Assembly: GCA_016930795.1 (NCBI GenBank)
Contig: JAFGFY010000154.1
Coordinates: forward strand, 1-51,408
DNA length: 51,408 nucleotides
Source: Deltaproteobacteria bacterium
GTDB taxonomy: Bacteria > Desulfobacterota > DSM-4660 > Desulfatiglandales > HGW-15
Direction of reading: 5' to 3'
The notes below the pieces were generated by a model. It had not been told where the DNA came from and ran no database searches. It saw nothing but the letters and a program-made list of their open reading frames with translations. How positions within the stretch are numbered: the stretch's first letter is position 1; the number at the start of each line of letters is the position of its first letter. The translations under genes and the position numbers were made by a program. Positions 27,105 through 34,992 of this stretch are shown piece after piece.

Positions 27105-28673
27105 TCAATGGTGAACAGCTGAAGGAATAAGCAACTGAGAGGCCTTCTCAAAGAGTTCTTGCGCCTTGGATGTTTCCCCTATTTTTTGCAGAAGCTTGCC
27201 CGCCCTAAGGAAAGGAACCTCGTATTCAGGGAAAATGTCCGCGGCTCTGCCGTAGGATTCAAAGGATTCTTTGATTTTCCCCTCTTTTGCATAGGCTTCG
27301 CCCAGCATGATCCACGCTTTTAGAGAATCCGGCCTTAATTCGACGGCCTTTCCGAGGGATTTGACCGGATCGGGAGATACGGGTGACCCAAACAAATGGG
27401 GCAAATAATTTTCTGGGTCTAATGCGGCAGCCTCTTCAAAGAGATGACGCGCCAATGCCTTGTCTTTGTTGACCTGCATGGCAATCAGGCCGGCATGCAG
27501 GAGGGTTTCAAATTTCGTGGACCTGAGTTTCAAATGACGACCCAGCGTCAGGGCCCCCTCAAGATTTGACCAGGCCTTGAAAAGACCCTCCCTCGAATAA
27601 CTCCCGATGTAATGAGAGTCGTGGTTCCCATTAAATTGTTCTCTGTAAAAGAACAGCCTTTCTTCGGCATGGGCTGTCTCAATCCGGTGCTCTATGACAT
27701 GTTGGCGAGCTGTACATGCAACACGGCGGGCGGATTCCGGGTCATTGGCCAAAAGGTCAAGAATGGAGATCAGTTCATCCGAGTCTTTGAATAAATAACC
27801 CGTTCTCCCATGAATCACGGACTCGAGGTAGGGTTGAAGATTCTGAACAACGGGCACGACCCCTGAAACGGCATATTCCAGGAATTTTACGTCGGAACGA
27901 GAGCGATTGAAGGGTGTATTATTCAGAGGTGCAAGACCGATATCAATTCCCGAAAGGAAGTAATAATAATCTTCCGGCGAACCTGTTTGGATGTGTTTTT
28001 TGTTTTTGTTCGGCAGGGCGTTGAACAGGCTCCAGATAGGCTCCGAGCACATCAGATGAAGGCAAACGTCGGGCCGACTCTTCATCCAAGCGATAAGAGA
28101 AGGGGCGATCGCTTCAATGTCTTCCATGTGGCCGTGAGATCCGGCCCAGCCTATGATGATATTCTCTTTTTGTGAAAAGGATCTCTCAGGAGGAACATAT
28201 GAGATCTGATTGGGAAACACCATGGATTTCCTGTTCAAATGGCCGTAAAGGTTTTTGAGTTCACTGCAAGTAAACTGGAGCGCATCACAGTAACTCGCCA
28301 ACCGGTGGACCAATGCCTGGTTTTCCGTGTTTTGATAGAAGAAATAGACCGGATTCCAGGGCTGGAGGGCACCGAGATCATCGGCTATTTCATAGATAGT
28401 GAGTTTGCCTTGTTGTTTCCTTTTATTGATTAATGGAAGAAAATCGGGGTCGCAAATGTTTTTCAATATTAGGACGTCAGCCTGCTTCAGGACCTCGAAC
28501 TTGTTCCTATGCTCATTGGTCAAGTTGATGACATAGACACCCTCTTGCTGGGTCATGGCCACCCCGGGGGCATGGGTACGGTAATAGTAATCCCCGCCGT
28601 CAGTATTCTGGGGCGGTTCAATCTGAACTATAAGGACTTCTCGTTCCACTTGTATTATAGAATTATTAGTCAT
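27105..28673 (-). CDS. GT-B glycosyltransferase with C-terminal TPRs
   Basis: 522 residues. Residues 10-330 form a GT-B pair of Rossmann domains. The N-terminal part has VLIVQIEPPQNTDGGDYYYR and IYEIADDLGAL. The donor domain has IIIGWAGSHGHMEDIE, IDIGLAPLNNTPFNRSRSDV and KFLEYAVSGVVPVV, similar to family 1/4 enzymes. From about 385 to the end are TPR-like helices (AWIMLGEAYAKEGKIKESFE, AQELFEKASQLL). TPRs on glycosyltransferases often hold the protein acceptor, so it may act directly on flagellin (inference). The ATG overlaps the end of the MerR gene by 8 bases, so the two are translationally linked and probably form the head of the operon. Confidence 0.82.
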   Translation of the reverse strand: MTNNSIIQVEREVLIVQIEPPQNTDGGDYYYRTHAPGVAMTQQEGVYVINLTNEHRNKFEVLKQADVLILKNICDPDFLPLINKRKQQGKLTIYEIADDLGALQPWNPVYFFYQNTENQALVHRLASYCDALQFTCSELKNLYGHLNRKSMVFPNQISYVPPERSFSQKENIIIGWAGSHGHMEDIEAIAPSLIAWMKSRPDVCLHLMCSEPIWSLFNALPNKNKKHIQTGSPEDYYYFLSGIDIGLAPLNNTPFNRSRSDVKFLEYAVSGVVPVVQNLQPYLESVIHGRTGYLFKDSDELISILDLLANDPESARRVACTARQHVIEHRIETAHAEERLFFYREQFNGNHDSHYIGSYSREGLFKAWSNLEGALTLGRHLKLRSTKFETLLHAGLIAMQVNKDKALARHLFEEAAALDPENYLPHLFGSPVSPDPVKSLGKAVELRPDSLKAWIMLGEAYAKEGKIKESFESYGRAADIFPEYEVPFLRAGKLLQKIGETSKAQELFEKASQLLIPSAVHH

Positions 28674-29082
28674 TACTCAATTCGTTCCAAAGCTTATCAT
28701 TCATTAATGTCTTATAGCCTGACACATCATCTCCTCTCTCAAGAAACCTAATAACCTCCTGCCTCACCACCTCGGCTATCTTGTCTGCAAAGGAAGCGAC
28801 ACTTGACAGATCTTCTCCCTTAACTTTGGAACTATTACCCAGTTCACTCTTAATGTCAGCCAAGGTCATCCCTTGCAGCTTGAACTTTCTTATCTTTTCA
28901 ACGATGGAGGTGTTCTCAACCGTATAACGTCTCTGTCCACCTGCGGTTCGCAAAGGAACGAGAATACCCTCGAATTCCTTCTCCCAGAAACGCAGCGTTG
29001 GTTTAGGAATCCTAAGTCTGTGGCTGAGCTGCTGGATGGTAAGCAGTTGTTCCTGTCGGTCCATCGTAGCCATGTTTGACAT
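28666..29082 (-). CDS. MerR-type transcriptional regulator
   Basis: About 138 residues. The N-terminal winged helix-turn-helix is LLTIQQLSHRLRIPKPTLRF then WEKEFEGILVPLRT and GGQRRYTVENTSIVEKIRKF, the MerR signature with recognition helix and wing. The C-terminal 60 residues are helical (LADIKSELGN, FADKIAEVVRQEVIRFLERG) with no metal-binding Cys, so it is not a metal sensor. Three ATGs (29082, 29073, 29064) are possible starts, none with a clear ribosome site. Codons further upstream look non-coding. It is the first gene after a sigma-54-like promoter, overlaps the next glycosyltransferase, and may control the island or itself. Confidence 0.85.
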   Translation of the reverse strand: MSNMATMDRQEQLLTIQQLSHRLRIPKPTLRFWEKEFEGILVPLRTAGGQRRYTVENTSIVEKIRKFKLQGMTLADIKSELGNSSKVKGEDLSSVASFADKIAEVVRQEVIRFLERGDDVSGYKTLMNDKLWNELSND

Positions 29083-29308
29083 TCTTGGGGTGAGAGGTCG
29101 GCACGCGGAAGAGCACGCCAGGAAGTGACAAGAGCGCGTTGTCAAGAGCCTCTGGCCTCCAACCCAAAACGAAGCGTTCCTCGAGGCCGTCAGGCCGCTC
29201 CTCCAACCTCACGACAGGCTCCGCCCCCTTGAGTTACAGAGAGAACCTCTCAATAACACACCAAAGCAAGGTAGGCTTTTCTCGAACTTTAACTTTCACT
29301 CAAACTTC

Positions 29309-29325
29309 AGCAAAATCGGTGCCAA
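29309..29325 (-). promoter_or_regulatory. Sigma-54 (RpoN) type promoter
   Basis: On the minus strand TTGGCACCGATTTTGCT places GG at -24 and GC at -12, 12 bases apart, which matches the sigma-54 consensus TGGCAC-N5-TTGC. Transcription would start near 29299 and reach the MerR gene after a leader of about 215 bases. Sigma-54 drives middle-class flagellar genes in many bacteria, so this would tie glycosylation genes to flagellar assembly. The gap 29146-29442 holds no other feature I can name. Confidence 0.65.
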
Positions 29326-29442
29326 CACACGCCAATTTGCTTTTATCAATTATTCTAGTGGGATAGTTTTGGCTAAAAAGGAGGGCTAGGAAAAACTGTC
29401 AATTCCATAACAGTTAAAGCTGAAGAAATTGCCGGGTTTCAA

Positions 29443-29667
29443 ATGACAGGGATAATGACCACGGTGAAAGGGGTAGTCGGAAAGGAGTCTGCTGAAATTT
29501 ATGGGAAGATCAGGGCAGAGCTGGAAAAAAAGGGAACAGCTTTAACGGAACCAGATATGCGCATAGCCTCCATTGCGCTGTGTCATAAATTGGTTTTGGT
29601 TACAGGAAACGTAAAACATTTCTCAAGGATTTCTGGGCTGACCATAGAAAACTGGCTAAGAACATGA
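29443..29667 (+). pseudogene. C-terminal fragment of a VapC-like PIN-domain toxin
   Basis: About 75 codons match the last half of VapC. They read AEIYGKIRAELEKKGTALTE then PDMRIASIALCHKLVLVTGN and VKHFSRISGLTIENWL, the classic end of these RNases with the last acidic residue retained (PDMRIA). The first 50-60 residues, holding the first catalytic Asp and the helix before it, are missing, and no antitoxin gene lies upstream. An ATG and a purine-rich GGAGG (29380s) exist, but the product would lack a full active site. It is a plus-strand relic at the right edge of the flagellin island. Confidence 0.7.
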
Positions 29668-29723
29668 GGCTGGCTACAAGGTGGGCGGCTACGCAATAGT
29701 GTCGGTAATTACCGTTGCTGAGA

Positions 29724-31310
29724 TCATGCAGGGGAACTGATGGAAAATAAGGGGCGCTGTGTGGTGGACCGTGTAGTGATGGAGGGCTTTGGATAATCTT
29801 CTCTGAAATGTGGTCCCAGACTCTGTTTTCTCATAAGAGCACTATCTAGAACGAGTCTGCTCGTCAAGATCATGTTCCGCAATTCAAGGCACTGGGCCGC
29901 AGGAATCGTTGCTTTTGACTTCATTGCTTCCAACTCGGATTGACAATCCTTCAGTTTCTTCTTGCACGTTTTCAGTCCGTCCCCCCTTCGAAGGATCATG
30001 GCGTATTCCCCAAGGACTTGCCTGGATAGCAGTGAAATATTAGTAATGTGGTTGATATGAGCAGTTTCGCGCATCCGGTCGGCCCACTCGATGTCGCTGC
30101 AACGCCGAATATCAGGAAAACCGTATCTGGCCAACGCCTTGGCACGCTGGGCTGCACATTCCCCTGCCTTTTTGCCAAACACCTGGGTGGCGGTCATCAT
30201 GCACCCGCCGATGCGGTCTGCTCCGTGTGAACCTGCTGCCACCTCACCTGCCGCAAATAGACCGGAAATTGTGGACTCAGCCATCTCGTTAATCCTTACG
30301 CCTCCATTAAAGGCGTGAGCAAAATGCACGACTTCATGCCGAGATTTGTCATCTGCCTGACCATTACCTCCCCACAGAATTTTTTGGCCTTTCTTCCTGG
30401 CCTGGGCTACGGCAATATCAACCTGGCAAGACGAATCACGGCAACTGAAAGGGAAGTGTTTCTGCCTATCCCCAGCCGCCTTTGCTCTTTCTTTAGGCTC
30501 TGGAATATACAACTGAAGCAAATCCTCTCCGTCTTCATTCAGCAACATACCAGGGGAATCCAAGTCTGCTAAAGGCATAAACAGGCGAGTGTCGTCTTTT
30601 TTTAAACCCAACATAAATTGCACGAACTCCAGATTATTTAACTCGGCTCCTGCCTTATGGGCCAGGGCATATCCGTCACCAACGTCCGCGTCACTGACAA
30701 GATGATCCCTAAAAATGGCAGCGCCACCACCGGTAGCCAATATGGTGGCTTTGGCGTTGATCTTAACCGTTTTGTCATTCTTCACCACAGCCCAGGCTCC
30801 CCAACATGTCCCGTCAGCCGTGATAAGGCTCAGTGCACGCCCTTGGATGATTTTGGCTACAGAGCGTCGAAAAAGTGACAAGAAGGATTCTTGAATGTTT
30901 TCATACTCTTCAGTCAAAAAGGCCCGCTCAACATCACTGAAACACCCCTTGGCCCGGACATAGCTTCCGTCCCGACCTTTCTTGAATCGTATGCCGTACG
31001 AAACCATGTCCTCTAAGCGAGGGCCTGACTCCTCCACAAGTATGCGAACCAGCCTTGGATCACATACACTCAGACCGACTCGCATAATATCATCATAAAA
31101 CGCTTCCAGGTTCTTCTCTGTCCGCTCCTTGCCAACCAAAGCCTGGATGCCCCATCCTCTTGAAATGGGCGAGAACGTGGACCCGGACCGTGTTACCTCG
31201 CCCTTGGCCACCATGACCACCTCAACTCCTGCCTCAGAAGCAGCAAGGGCGGCCCGAATTCCGGCCGCCCCTGCGCCTATAACTAGCACATCTGTTCCGA
31301 TCGTTTCCAT
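29724..31310 (-). CDS. FAD-dependent oxidoreductase, fumarate reductase/succinate dehydrogenase flavoprotein type
   Basis: 528 residues with the FAD-binding Rossmann start TDVLVIGAGAAGIRAALAA (GxGxxG at 12-17), followed by ATILATGGGAAIFRD and a C-terminal FAD contact FNGGVRINEMAESTISGLFA then GEVAAGSHGADRIGGCMMTA. A helical C-terminal domain resembles that of L-aspartate oxidase and Sdh/Frd flavoproteins. The active-site motif usually reading QFHPTG is LEFVQFMLGLKK here, so the standard fumarate/succinate chemistry is doubtful. The ATG lacks a ribosome site. A second copy of its first 75 codons lies beyond the ATPase gene. It was perhaps once directly downstream of the radical SAM gene. The substrate is unknown. 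Confidence 0.82.
   Translation of the reverse strand: METIGTDVLVIGAGAAGIRAALAASEAGVEVVMVAKGEVTRSGSTFSPISRGWGIQALVGKERTEKNLEAFYDDIMRVGLSVCDPRLVRILVEESGPRLEDMVSYGIRFKKGRDGSYVRAKGCFSDVERAFLTEEYENIQESFLSLFRRSVAKIIQGRALSLITADGTCWGAWAVVKNDKTVKINAKATILATGGGAAIFRDHLVSDADVGDGYALAHKAGAELNNLEFVQFMLGLKKDDTRLFMPLADLDSPGMLLNEDGEDLLQLYIPEPKERAKAAGDRQKHFPFSCRDSSCQVDIAVAQARKKGQKILWGGNGQADDKSRHEVVHFAHAFNGGVRINEMAESTISGLFAAGEVAAGSHGADRIGGCMMTATQVFGKKAGECAAQRAKALARYGFPDIRRCSDIEWADRMRETAHINHITNISLLSRQVLGEYAMILRRGDGLKTCKKKLKDCQSELEAMKSKATIPAAQCLELRNMILTSRLVLDSALMRKQSLGPHFREDYPKPSITTRSTTQRPLFSISSPA
31086..31309. repeat. Direct repeat, copy 1 (5' end of the flavoprotein gene)
   Basis: 224 bases matching 32660-32883 without gaps and with about 13 mismatches by eye, mostly transitions. 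This copy is inside the intact flavoprotein gene. The pair brackets the ATPase gene. Confidence 0.9.
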
Positions 31311-31354
31311 CTCAAAAAGTTATTATGCCTTTAGCTAGCCCATCCACAAACAGC

Positions 31355-32503
31355 TTATGAAACAATGGGCACCATCTTCTTCTTGATCCACTCCCTAAAA
31401 AAAACATCGTTAAAGGAAACCTCTTTCCCATCAACATCAATGATATTCTTTTTCTTAAGCAGAGCCATAGATTTTTGTATTGAACTGGGAGTGCCAAGGG
31501 CATTTTCCGTGATAAAATCCTTCGAGAATGTTGATTTGTTCCGAGATTTACTGATGGCCTTAAGAAACAATCTTTGATGCAAAGAGAGCCCATCCCACAG
31601 AGTTATGTAGTTCATGGATTGTTCAGCAATGATATTGTCCATTATCTCCTCAACATCTTCTTCTTCCACGCTTTTTGTTTCTAAGCTCCAATTCCAGAGA
31701 TGGTGACAAAGATACTGAACATTGTACGGTACATCTTCGCTCACCTCCAGAACATACTCGAGAACCTCATCACTAACACTCACAGATCCTTTAAGAAACT
31801 GTTTTCTCAAAAATTCTATCATTTCAGATGGTTCAATTCTCTTGAGATTCATTATGTCACCCAACTTATAAAATGCTCTGTTGGGATCAGAAACCATGCT
31901 ATTGAGCAAATGCCTCTTGCTCCCGGCAAAAACATAGGCGACATGATGGTGATGTTGAAAGCACGCCCTCATCATCTTTTCTATCCTTTCCCCGTCGAGG
32001 TTCAAAATCTCTTGAAATTCATCAAGGGCGACCACAAAATGTTTCTTCCGTCTACTGGCTATTTGTTCTGGGATATCCAGCACTTCTTCCAGTGATTCCA
32101 TTAACTCTCTTTCCTTCAATTGTATGTCGATTTCAATTGAAGGAACACCGTCAGTGCCGATGATTACCTTGGGTCTTAGTCTTGGAAAAAACTCTTTGAC
32201 AAATCCGGAGAACCTTTCCGTCTTGGTCGCACATGAACGTGCCACACCCTTAGAATACGCTTCCAACAATTCACGAAGAGAGGCAACCTTGTAGAGGTCC
32301 AAGTAAAAGGTTAGAAAACCCTCCGTCTTGAGATGTCCAAGAACATTCATGATGAGCGAAGTCTTGCCATATCGTCTCGGAGAAATCAAAAAGATGTTGT
32401 TGCCTCCACCCAGCTCCAGTGTTAATCTCTTTATCTCATTAATTCTATTTGTAAAATGTTCACCGGTTACGACTTCACCAAAACAAAATGGATTTCGTTT
32501 CAT
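31355..32503 (-). CDS. AAA/STAND-type ATPase (ATPase_2 family)
   Basis: 382 residues. Walker A is ISPRRYGKTSLIMNVL (R-R-Y-G-K-T-S, 43-49). Walker B is HFVVALDEFQEIL with D161 and E162. Sensor-like VFAGSKRHLL follows, then a winged-helix C-terminal part (LHQRLFLKAISKSRNKSTFS, IQKSMALLKKKNIID). This is the PF01637 family, common in archaea and anaerobic bacteria, often mobile and of unknown role. GGAG sits 4 bases before the ATG. Tandem palindromes lie directly upstream. The gene is flanked by direct repeats of the neighbouring flavoprotein gene, so it looks inserted or left between duplicated genes. No partner is evident. Confidence 0.87.
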   Translation of the reverse strand: MKRNPFCFGEVVTGEHFTNRINEIKRLTLELGGGNNIFLISPRRYGKTSLIMNVLGHLKTEGFLTFYLDLYKVASLRELLEAYSKGVARSCATKTERFSGFVKEFFPRLRPKVIIGTDGVPSIEIDIQLKERELMESLEEVLDIPEQIASRRKKHFVVALDEFQEILNLDGERIEKMMRACFQHHHHVAYVFAGSKRHLLNSMVSDPNRAFYKLGDIMNLKRIEPSEMIEFLRKQFLKGSVSVSDEVLEYVLEVSEDVPYNVQYLCHHLWNWSLETKSVEEEDVEEIMDNIIAEQSMNYITLWDGLSLHQRLFLKAISKSRNKSTFSKDFITENALGTPSSIQKSMALLKKKNIIDVDGKEVSFNDVFFREWIKKKMVPIVS

Positions 32504-32518
32504 ATTCTCCGACCCAGA

Positions 32519-32555
32519 TTATGCCTATCGGCATTATGCTTATCAGCATAATGCC
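32519..32555. repeat. Tandem palindromic repeats upstream of the ATPase gene
   Basis: Two adjacent 15-base units, TTATGCCTATCGGCA (32519-32533) and TTATGCTTATCAGCA (32534-32548), are each a small palindrome around TATC. Together they also give the larger inverted repeat GGCATTATGC-TTATCA-GCATAATGCC (32530-32555). They lie 15 bases before the ATPase start. They may be an operator for that gene or the end of a mobile unit. A partial match, TTATGCCTTTAGC, occurs at 31323 just past the ATPase stop. Confidence 0.6.
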
Positions 32556-32590
32556 ATAAAGGGTAACGCACGTCAAGTCCAAAGCGACAC

Positions 32591-32884
32591 CTAGGAAAGC
32601 CTTTGAAAACTGCCTTGAACGCCTGCTGCGGGCTTTTGCGGCTCCCACCCCACCCAAACAATATCATCGTAAAACGCTTCCAAATTCTTCTCTGTCCGCT
32701 CCTTGCCAACCGAAGCCTGGATGCCCCATCCTCTTGAAACGGGCGAGAACGTGGATCCGGACCGTGTTACCTCGCCCTTGGCCACCATGACCACCTCAAC
32801 TCCCGCCTCAAAAGCAGCAAGGGCGGCCCGAATTCCGGCCGCCCCTGCGCCTATAACCAGCACATCTGTTGTTATGGTTTCCAC
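32591..32884 (-). pseudogene. 5' fragment of the FAD-dependent oxidoreductase gene
   Basis: From a GTG at 32884, 75 codons repeat the flavoprotein start (TTDVLVIGAGAAGIRAALAA through KNLEAFYDDI) with a few substitutions. The frame then runs into unrelated sequence (VWVGWEPQKPAAGV) and stops. It holds only the dinucleotide-binding loop and cannot be a working enzyme. It starts 18 bases after the radical SAM stop, the position expected for an operon partner of that gene. The roughly 6% divergence from the intact copy shows that the duplication is not brand new. Confidence 0.85.
32660..32883. repeat. Direct repeat, copy 2 (flavoprotein fragment)
   Basis: Partner of 31086-31309: 224 bases, same orientation, ungapped. 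Similarity ends abruptly at AATATCATC on one side and at the start codon region on the other. Confidence 0.9.
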
Positions 32885-32902
32885 AATCTATATGCTCTGA
32901 GA

Positions 32903-34222
32903 TCAGATGACGTCCCGATTCTCATCCATGGCCTTTTTCAAATCAAACAACGTCTCATCATCAAACTCTGTGAGATTAATCGAAAACTCATTGGCATTGC
33001 CCAACCTTTGGATGAAGCTCTCTTCGTTTTGGATCTGTGCCAGTGCCTGCTCATAAAGATGGGTGCCGGGGTAAGGAGTCGCAAAAAATGATCCACACTC
33101 AAGTCCCATCTCTCGTTTAAAATCAATGGTCTCCTGAATGGTTTCGAGTGTTTCACCAGGGTATCCGAAAATGAAAGTCGTGTTCGGATAGATCCCCGCT
33201 CTTCTCGTATTGATGACGGCCTCCTTGGCTTGCGCTACGGTAGCCTTCTTGTTCATGGCATCCAGTATCTTCTGGCTGCCCGACTCAATTCCGTAGCCGA
33301 TCCACACACAGCCAATTTTGGCCATTCGCTCCAAGACTTCCGCTTTGGCGCTAGTGACCCGGCCATGACATCCCCACGTGATGTGGAATCTCCTGTCCTC
33401 TAGCAGGTCACAAAACTCTAACAATCGTCTTTCCGAAGCCATCATATTGTCATCTACAAAGCCGACGAAATCCACCTCGTATCTGTCTGCCAAGATTTCG
33501 ATCTCATCTACTACATTCTGCGGTGATCGAAAACGATAATTGGAGCGGCCAAACAAGTGATAGCAAAATCTGCACGAGAACGGACAACCTCGGGAAGAAA
33601 TTATGTTCATGCTGCGGGTGACTCTCACATCATGTCTAAACCCAGATGAATTGTTAGCCACATCTCCCCATATCGGGTTTGCTAGGTAAATCTGCATGGG
33701 CAGGAGATCCCAGGCTGGAAAGGGCATTCTATTCAGATTCTGAATATTTTCTCTCACCTCATTCTTGACAATGTTGCCGTTTTGCCGAAACCAAATACCG
33801 GGAATCTCTTTCAGATCGCCAGTTGCCTTGAACGCCCGGCAAAGCTCCAACATCGTCTGTTCACCCTCACCAATTACTGTAATATCAACGTCTGTTTGAT
33901 TGAAGAGAAGCTCACTATTGGACGTGGCCAGTCCTCCGCCGGATACCACAGGCGCCTCGGAGTTAATGGCCTTCAGTTCAGGAATCAACCATTTCTGAAA
34001 CTTGTACGTCGTGATCAGCCCCGAGAGGCCGACAAGGTCCCAAGTCATGTCCTTAAGGCTTTTTGAAATATCCTCTTTGAGCGGCCGCAGGGCATTGACA
34101 TCGTATATCTCCACGTCAAATCCTTGGGCCCTCAATACGGCAGCAATGGTTGCCAAGCCATATGGGATGCAATTAGGGTTTGCATCTATACGAATAGGAG
34201 AGTTGATAAGAAGAACCTTCAT
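32903..34222 (-). CDS. B12-binding radical SAM protein (BchE/P-methylase type)
   Basis: 439 residues. Residues 1-140 are a cobalamin-binding-like Rossmann domain (LLINSPIRID, IAAVLRAQGFDVEIYDVNA, ITVIGEGEQTML). The radical SAM domain has C-x3-C-x2-C as RGCPFSCRFC (C213, C217, C220), then VDFVGFVDDNMM, IGYGIESGSQKIL and FIFGYPGETLETI. Class B members catalyse methyl transfer to unactivated carbons, or rearrangements, in anaerobes. The substrate is unknown. The ATG overlaps the AbiEii stop by 4 bases (ATGA), so translation is coupled to the toxin-antitoxin pair. A flavoprotein fragment follows, suggesting an earlier radical SAM-flavoprotein operon. Confidence 0.88.
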   Translation of the reverse strand: MKVLLINSPIRIDANPNCIPYGLATIAAVLRAQGFDVEIYDVNALRPLKEDISKSLKDMTWDLVGLSGLITTYKFQKWLIPELKAINSEAPVVSGGGLATSNSELLFNQTDVDITVIGEGEQTMLELCRAFKATGDLKEIPGIWFRQNGNIVKNEVRENIQNLNRMPFPAWDLLPMQIYLANPIWGDVANNSSGFRHDVRVTRSMNIISSRGCPFSCRFCYHLFGRSNYRFRSPQNVVDEIEILADRYEVDFVGFVDDNMMASERRLLEFCDLLEDRRFHITWGCHGRVTSAKAEVLERMAKIGCVWIGYGIESGSQKILDAMNKKATVAQAKEAVINTRRAGIYPNTTFIFGYPGETLETIQETIDFKREMGLECGSFFATPYPGTHLYEQALAQIQNEESFIQRLGNANEFSINLTEFDDETLFDLKKAMDENRDVI

Positions 34223-34992
34223 ATTAGCTGGGCAACGTAATCAGGGAAAGCCAGTACCTTCTTTGCCTCAATTGCCGAAAATAGGAAGGGTTCTACTTCC
34301 CTGGCCAGGGCCTTAAAATCAAGTTCCTTGCAAAGCGTAAGCAGATCCCTTTTCAGCCCAACCGTATCCTCGATCCCCATCTTTAACCGCAAGAAATCAA
34401 AACTGGGTCTCACCTTGCCGAACAATAACAAAGTATCGTAAAAATCCCGGCCCATCTTCCGTTTCCTGTTGAATATTGCGGCTATCTTCTGGGACAACAG
34501 GATATCAGCAGGGGTTGCCCTTATCCTGCAAAAGACGTCAAACCTGTTCAGTATTAGGCTTTCCGGCAAATAATCAAAACCTTGTGGTTCTGTATCCACT
34601 TGAATCAGGATCTTCTCTTCTTTGTGCCCGGATAGCCCACTGTTAAACAAAAGACCAGGAATCCGCACGTAGCAATGATAGGCATCCTTGAAAACATTCT
34701 TTATCTCTACCTCATAACCTTCCAGCCTGAGCTTTTTGCCAATCTCTGCGGCAAGATATTCGAATTCACTTTCAGTAAGTCCGAAATTATCAAAATCCAG
34801 ATCCTCGGAAAAACGTTTGTTGCCGTGTAGCATCCTGATGGCAGTCCCTCCCAGAAACGAGAGCTTTCCTCCATGATTTGAGTCAAAAATGATTTCCAGT
34901 ATTTTGTATTGAAGGTACTCGCGCATCAAACTGCGCTTAAACGCTCGAAGATTCTCCGGATAGTAGGATTCTATTTCTCTAATACTAAGCAT
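34219..34992 (-). CDS. abiEii: AbiEii-type nucleotidyltransferase toxin
   Basis: 257 residues of the nucleotidyl transferase AbiEii/AbiGii (PF08843) family, type IV toxins that modify tRNA or other targets and can abort phage infection. Motif I is LSFLGGTAIRMLH. Motif II is RFSEDLDFD, whose D64 and D66 bind metal. A conserved DILLSQKIAAIFNRKRKMG RDFYD region (two pieces) supplies the later Lys and Asp. Length is usual for the family. It overlaps the AbiEi stop by 8 bases, as is usual for this pair, and overlaps the radical SAM start by 4 bases on its other side, which is unusual. Confidence 0.88.
   Translation of the reverse strand: MLSIREIESYYPENLRAFKRSLMREYLQYKILEIIFDSNHGGKLSFLGGTAIRMLHGNKRFSEDLDFDNFGLTESEFEYLAAEIGKKLRLEGYEVEIKNVFKDAYHCYVRIPGLLFNSGLSGHKEEKILIQVDTEPQGFDYLPESLILNRFDVFCRIRATPADILLSQKIAAIFNRKRKMGRDFYDTLLLFGKVRPSFDFLRLKMGIEDTVGLKRDLLTLCKELDFKALAREVEPFLFSAIEAKKVLAFPDYVAQLI

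Noticed and set aside
29724-31310. L-aspartate oxidase or succinate dehydrogenase flavoprotein assignment
   Set aside because: The catalytic HPTG segment is absent and no quinolinate or Sdh partner genes are adjacent.
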